Shown here piece after piece: positions 61,543 through 64,000 of a stretch of DNA of 64,000 nt. The notes beneath the pieces were generated by a model. That model saw nothing but the letters and a program-made list of their open reading frames with translations, ran no database searches and had not been told where the DNA came from. The first letter of the stretch is position 1. The number at the start of each line of letters is the position of its first letter. The DNA is taken from NCBI GenBank assembly GCA_039654915.1, contig CM077600.1, forward strand, positions 32,683,992 to 32,747,991, given 5' to 3'. Source of the stretch: Aquilaria yunnanensis (taxonomy: Eukaryota > Streptophyta > Magnoliopsida > Malvales > Thymelaeaceae). The position numbers were made by a program, and so were the translations under genes.

Positions 61543-61710
61543 GTTTGGTATCAGAGCCAGGTTTGGTTCAAAGTATGTGGTTGTGTCCGCTGATATGGGA
61601 CGAGGGAACTTCCTTATACTGAGAGTCCATTCCTAAGTACCTAGCGCTTATCCTTTTCCAAAGGATAGCCCATGTGGTGTGGGCAGGTGTTCCGTTGACC
61701 GGTTCTGGAC
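61543..61710 (+). repeat. Gypsy leader fused to a TRIM-like LTR fragment (+)
   Basis: PBS plus ~80 bp of leader (CAGGTTTGGTTCAAAGTATG to GAGAGTCCATTCCTAAG) joined to the downstream part of the TRIM-like LTR (from ACCTAGCGCTTATCC to GGTTCTGGAC). The same fusion occurs inverted at 62076-62255, so it is a repeated chimeric module and not a random join. Confidence 0.75.
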
Positions 61711-61795
61711 TGTAACGACCCAAGTCCAGAACCGGTCAACGGAACACCTGCCCACACCACATGGGCTATCCTTTGGAAAAGGATAAGCGCTAGGT
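61639..61795. repeat. Perfect 72-bp-arm hairpin (13-nt loop)
   Basis: Positions 61639-61710 are exactly the reverse complement of 61724-61795. The 13-base loop (61711-61723, TGTAACGACCCAA) is the outer U5 terminus of the minus-strand LTR. It arose where that LTR terminus abuts an oppositely oriented LTR fragment. Confidence 0.92.
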
Positions 61796-62075
61796 GCTTA
61801 TGTTCTGGAATTGGAGCCTATATATCCACATAAGGCTTCCCACAATTCACCCATGTGGGATGTGGGGGTGTTACAAACTCCTCCCCTTATGTACCCAACG
61901 TCCCCGTTGGGGTCAATCGGATTACTTGGTTCCCCAAACCAAGTAACCTCTCTAATCGGACTACTTAACCCCTAGCCAAGTAGCCTCTCAAATCCAGGAT
62001 CAGTCCCGGTAGACGATACATGTGCATACTCACTATGTCACATCATCGTGGTCCCGGGTCGGCTCTGATACCATC
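61711..62075 (-). mobile_element. TRIM-like LTR plus short internal region (minus)
   Basis: A complete 165-bp LTR at 61711-61875. On the minus strand it is preceded by the polypurine tract AAGGGGAGGAG and a ~200-bp internal region (61876-62075) with primer site TGGTATCAGAGCC at its start (62061-62073). The internal region has no coding capacity. LTR (165) + internal (~200) + LTR would give a ~530-bp TRIM (terminal-repeat retrotransposon in miniature). Confidence 0.75.
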
Positions 62076-62255
62076 TGTAATGACCCAAGTCCAGAACCGG
62101 TCAACAGAACACCTGCCCACACCACATGGGCTATCCTTTAGAAAAGGATAAGCGCTAGGTACTTAGGAATGGACTCTCAGTATAAGGAAGTTCCCCGGTC
62201 CCATACCAGCGGACACAACCACATACTTTGAACCAAACCTGGCTCTGATACCATC
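62076..62255 (-). repeat. Chimeric LTR/leader module (minus)
   Basis: Begins as the U5 part of the TRIM-like LTR (TGTAATGACCCAAGTCC on plus) and at about 62165 switches to gypsy-type leader (GGAATGGACTCTCAG...) ending in a primer site at 62241-62253. It is the inverted equivalent of 61543-61710. Confidence 0.75.
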
Positions 62256-62419
62256 TGTAACAGCCCAAGTCCAGAACTGGTCAACGGAATACCTGCCACA
62301 CCACATGGGCTATCCTTTGGAAAAGGATAAGCGCTAGGTGCTTATGTTCTGGAATTGAAGCCTATATATCCACATAAGGCTTCCCACAATTCACCCATGT
62401 GGGATATGGGGGTGTTACA
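62256..62419 (-). repeat. TRIM-like LTR (minus), right edge of composite
   Basis: A full LTR of 164 bp. On the plus strand it reads TGTAACAGCCCAAG to GGGGGTGTTACA. It differs from the left-edge LTR by several substitutions and a one-base deletion. Its U3 end forms the outer border next to TCAAT. Confidence 0.8.
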
Positions 62420-62424
62420 TCAAT

Positions 62425-63690
62425 AAACTCAAAGGACCATCCTTAACCAACCTTTCGATTCTTTTTGCATTAATATGACCAAGTATCAAATGCCAAAAAT
62501 AATTGGGAATTATCTCTTCCCTTTTTTGCTTTGTTGAACCATTCCCATCACATGGTTCAGATTCAACATTCATGTTGCTTTCATGAAGGGTATGCAAGAA
62601 ATAAAGATCATCATTTTTTAAACCACTATCCACAAATCTGTTACGAAATCTAATCGTAACTTTATTACCAAATAGGAATGAATATCCCATATCATCCAAT
62701 TTCAAAATAGAAATCAAATTTCTCCTGACTTGCGACACATAAAGACAAGCTTTCAAATAAAGAGTGGTTCCATCTAAAAGAACTAATTTAAAAGTTCCTA
62801 AAGAGATGGCTGCAACTCTTGCATCTGATCCCATCAACAATGAGATCTCTCCTTCACTCAGCCTTCTTATTTCCTGGAACCCCTGCCATGTGTTACACAC
62901 ATGAGTGGTTACCCCGAAATCAAGACACCAGGAATTCGTAATTCCATACATCAAGTTTGTCTCAATGATAAAGACAAAAGACTTACCATCTGAAGGCTTT
63001 TTGTTCACTGTAGCAAGGTAATGTTTACAATTACGCTTCCAGTGACCTTTCTTGCCACAAAAATAACATTCATCTCTGGACTTGTCCTTCCCTTTCTTTT
63101 TAGGCTTATTCCTAACTTGAAGAGGATTCTTGCCCTTGTTCTTTTTGTTGTTCTTGCACCTAGTCGTGGAGGACTGTTCTTCCATGACCATGATAGGCTT
63201 ATCCTTCTTAAGCAACTTTTTCGCTCTTTGCAACATATTACGCAGTTCAGGAAGTGTCACTATCTTGTCATTCATATGGAAGTTCAAAATAAAGTTATTG
63301 AATGACTTAGGCAACGAGCACAAAATAATGTCTATCTTGGTCGTATGGTCCATCTCAGCGCCAAGGGAATCCAACACATTGATATACCCAATCATGGTCA
63401 TCACATGATCACGAACAGGTGTTCCTTCAACCATCTTAATGGACATAAGCCCTTGCATGGCATTCATTCTAGCAGAACGATTTTGCATCTCGAACATCTC
63501 TTTGAGGCTATTCATAATGTCCTTAGTAGTTGGCATCTTTTCATACTGCTGTTGGAGCCTATTCTCAATAGATGCCAAGATATAGCACTTAGCCAAGGAA
63601 TCATGCTCATGCCAAACATCATATGCTTTCTTTTCCTCTTTATGATCATCATCAAGAGGGGGAAGTTCAGGTGGCAACTCGTTCAAAACG
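62425..63690 (-). pseudogene. Split copia element: gag and protease part
   Basis: The frame at 63686-62425 encodes the gag UBN2-type region (CYILASIENRLQQQYEKM, MNAMQGLMSIKM), a CCHC nucleocapsid knuckle (CYFCGKKGHWKRNC), the retropepsin region, and the start of GAG-pre-integrase (FWHLILGHINAKRIERL). It stops artificially where the composite insertion begins, and resumes at 53331. The protease active-site triplet reads D-F-G (in CLDFGVTTHVCN) where DSG is expected, so the enzyme would be inactive. The first ~40 residues of gag are missing because a gypsy LTR begins at 63691. Confidence 0.88.
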
Positions 63691-63742
63691 TGTAATAACC
63701 CTAGAAATTAAGAAAAAGAAAATTTCCAAATTACCCTATATA

Positions 63743-63783
<41 letters not shown>

Positions 63784-64000
63784 GTAAAAATAAATAAATA
63801 AATAAATAAAAGTAAACTAATTAATATTTTATCCTCAAGGGTATTTTTGTAATTTTTACCCACCAATTTAGAAAGTCAATATAAAATTAAGAATCTTGAT
63901 CCTTAGATAATTCCTTTAGTACTCACTAAGTTAAATTCCAAGCCGGAAGCTCAAAGTCATTTTCTTTAGGCTAAGGGCATTTTTGTCATTCCCAACCGAG
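63691..64000 (+). repeat. Start of another gypsy LTR, cut by window end
   Basis: TGTAATAACCCTAGAAATTAAG opens a diverged relative of the LTR at 58173, sharing AATTAAGAATCTTGA, CCTTTAGT, CTCAAAGTCATTTTCTTTAG and GCATTTTTGTCATT. It carries an AAT microsatellite (63745-63783) and an AAAT run where the other LTR has a shorter one. It interrupts the copia gag. The 5 bases before it, AAACG (63686-63690), should recur beyond the window if it is a clean insertion. Confidence 0.8.

Larger units (their letters stand above)
53332..62424. mobile_element. Composite retroelement insertion with inverted LTR ends and target duplication
   Basis: Everything between the two halves of the copia gene. The left edge is TGTAACACCCCC (53337). 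The right edge is the same sequence inverted, GGGGGTGTTACA (ending 62419). Flanks are TCAAA (53332-53336) and TCAAT (62420-62424). The copia frame reads through without gap if one TCAAT copy is removed, so these are true insertion edges with one later substitution. A normal LTR element ends in U3 on one side and U5 on the other, but here both outer ends are U3. Inside: a TRIM-like LTR (+), truncated gypsy LTR and pol (-), opposed gypsy integrase and LTR (+), then a cluster of TRIM-like LTRs (mostly -). The content is ~9.08 kb. Confidence 0.75.

Overview
This is a window of an AT-rich flowering-plant (eudicot-like) nuclear genome. The evidence is spliced genes with GT-AG introns, a plant-type terpene synthase, CACTA, hAT-like and Mutator-like DNA elements, Ty1-copia and chromodomain Ty3-gypsy retroelements with plant-type primer sites, and many foldback MITEs. 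No bacterial, organellar, rRNA, tRNA or CRISPR feature was seen. The species cannot be named from the sequence. Only two host genes look real: a seven-exon class-III terpene synthase of the TPS-a (sesquiterpene) type at 33.2-35.6 kb (+), and a seven-coding-exon conserved plant protein of unknown function at 45.1-48.3 kb (-). Everything else is mobile DNA, its debris, or gene-free AT-rich sequence. Layout. 1-2.3 kb: gene-free. 2.3-12.7 kb: a structurally complete but coding-dead CACTA (En/Spm) transposon, bounded by CACTACTAA termini and a TTT target duplication. It holds a TNP2-like transposase pseudogene, a second-transposase (Transposase_24-like) pseudogene, an internal ~0.75 kb tandem duplication and large AAT/ATT arrays. 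13.0-14.5 kb: two related foldback MITEs. 14.7-17.7 kb: a solo gypsy-type LTR with target duplication ACGTG. 17.8-33.0 kb: duplicated blocks built from a foldback MITE family and Mutator-like long-inverted-repeat elements (one carrying a GC-rich insert of non-TE appearance), a minisatellite, a hAT-like element, a LINE fragment, and an orphan copy of the terpene synthase promoter at 21.3 kb. 36.1-40.5 kb: a decayed short-LTR copia element just downstream of the terpene synthase. 49.5-64 kb: a nest of retroelements. The nest is the most unusual part. A copia element on the minus strand is split inside its gag-pol frame by a ~9.1 kb composite. The composite is flanked by a 5-bp target duplication (TCAAA/TCAAT) and has the same LTR end (the U3 terminus of a 165-bp-LTR, TRIM-like family) at both outer edges, in inverted orientation. 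Inside it are two opposed pieces of a chromodomain gypsy element that form a 1,143-bp inverted repeat, a 3.37-kb gypsy LTR, and a cluster of TRIM LTRs that includes a perfect 72-bp-arm hairpin. This looks like integration of a chimeric, self-inverted reverse-transcription product. The copia gag is interrupted again at 63,691 by another gypsy LTR that runs off the window. The two host genes do not appear functionally linked. The terpene synthase probably makes a cytosolic sesquiterpene, but the usual acceptor of its second exon seems lost, so its activity is uncertain.
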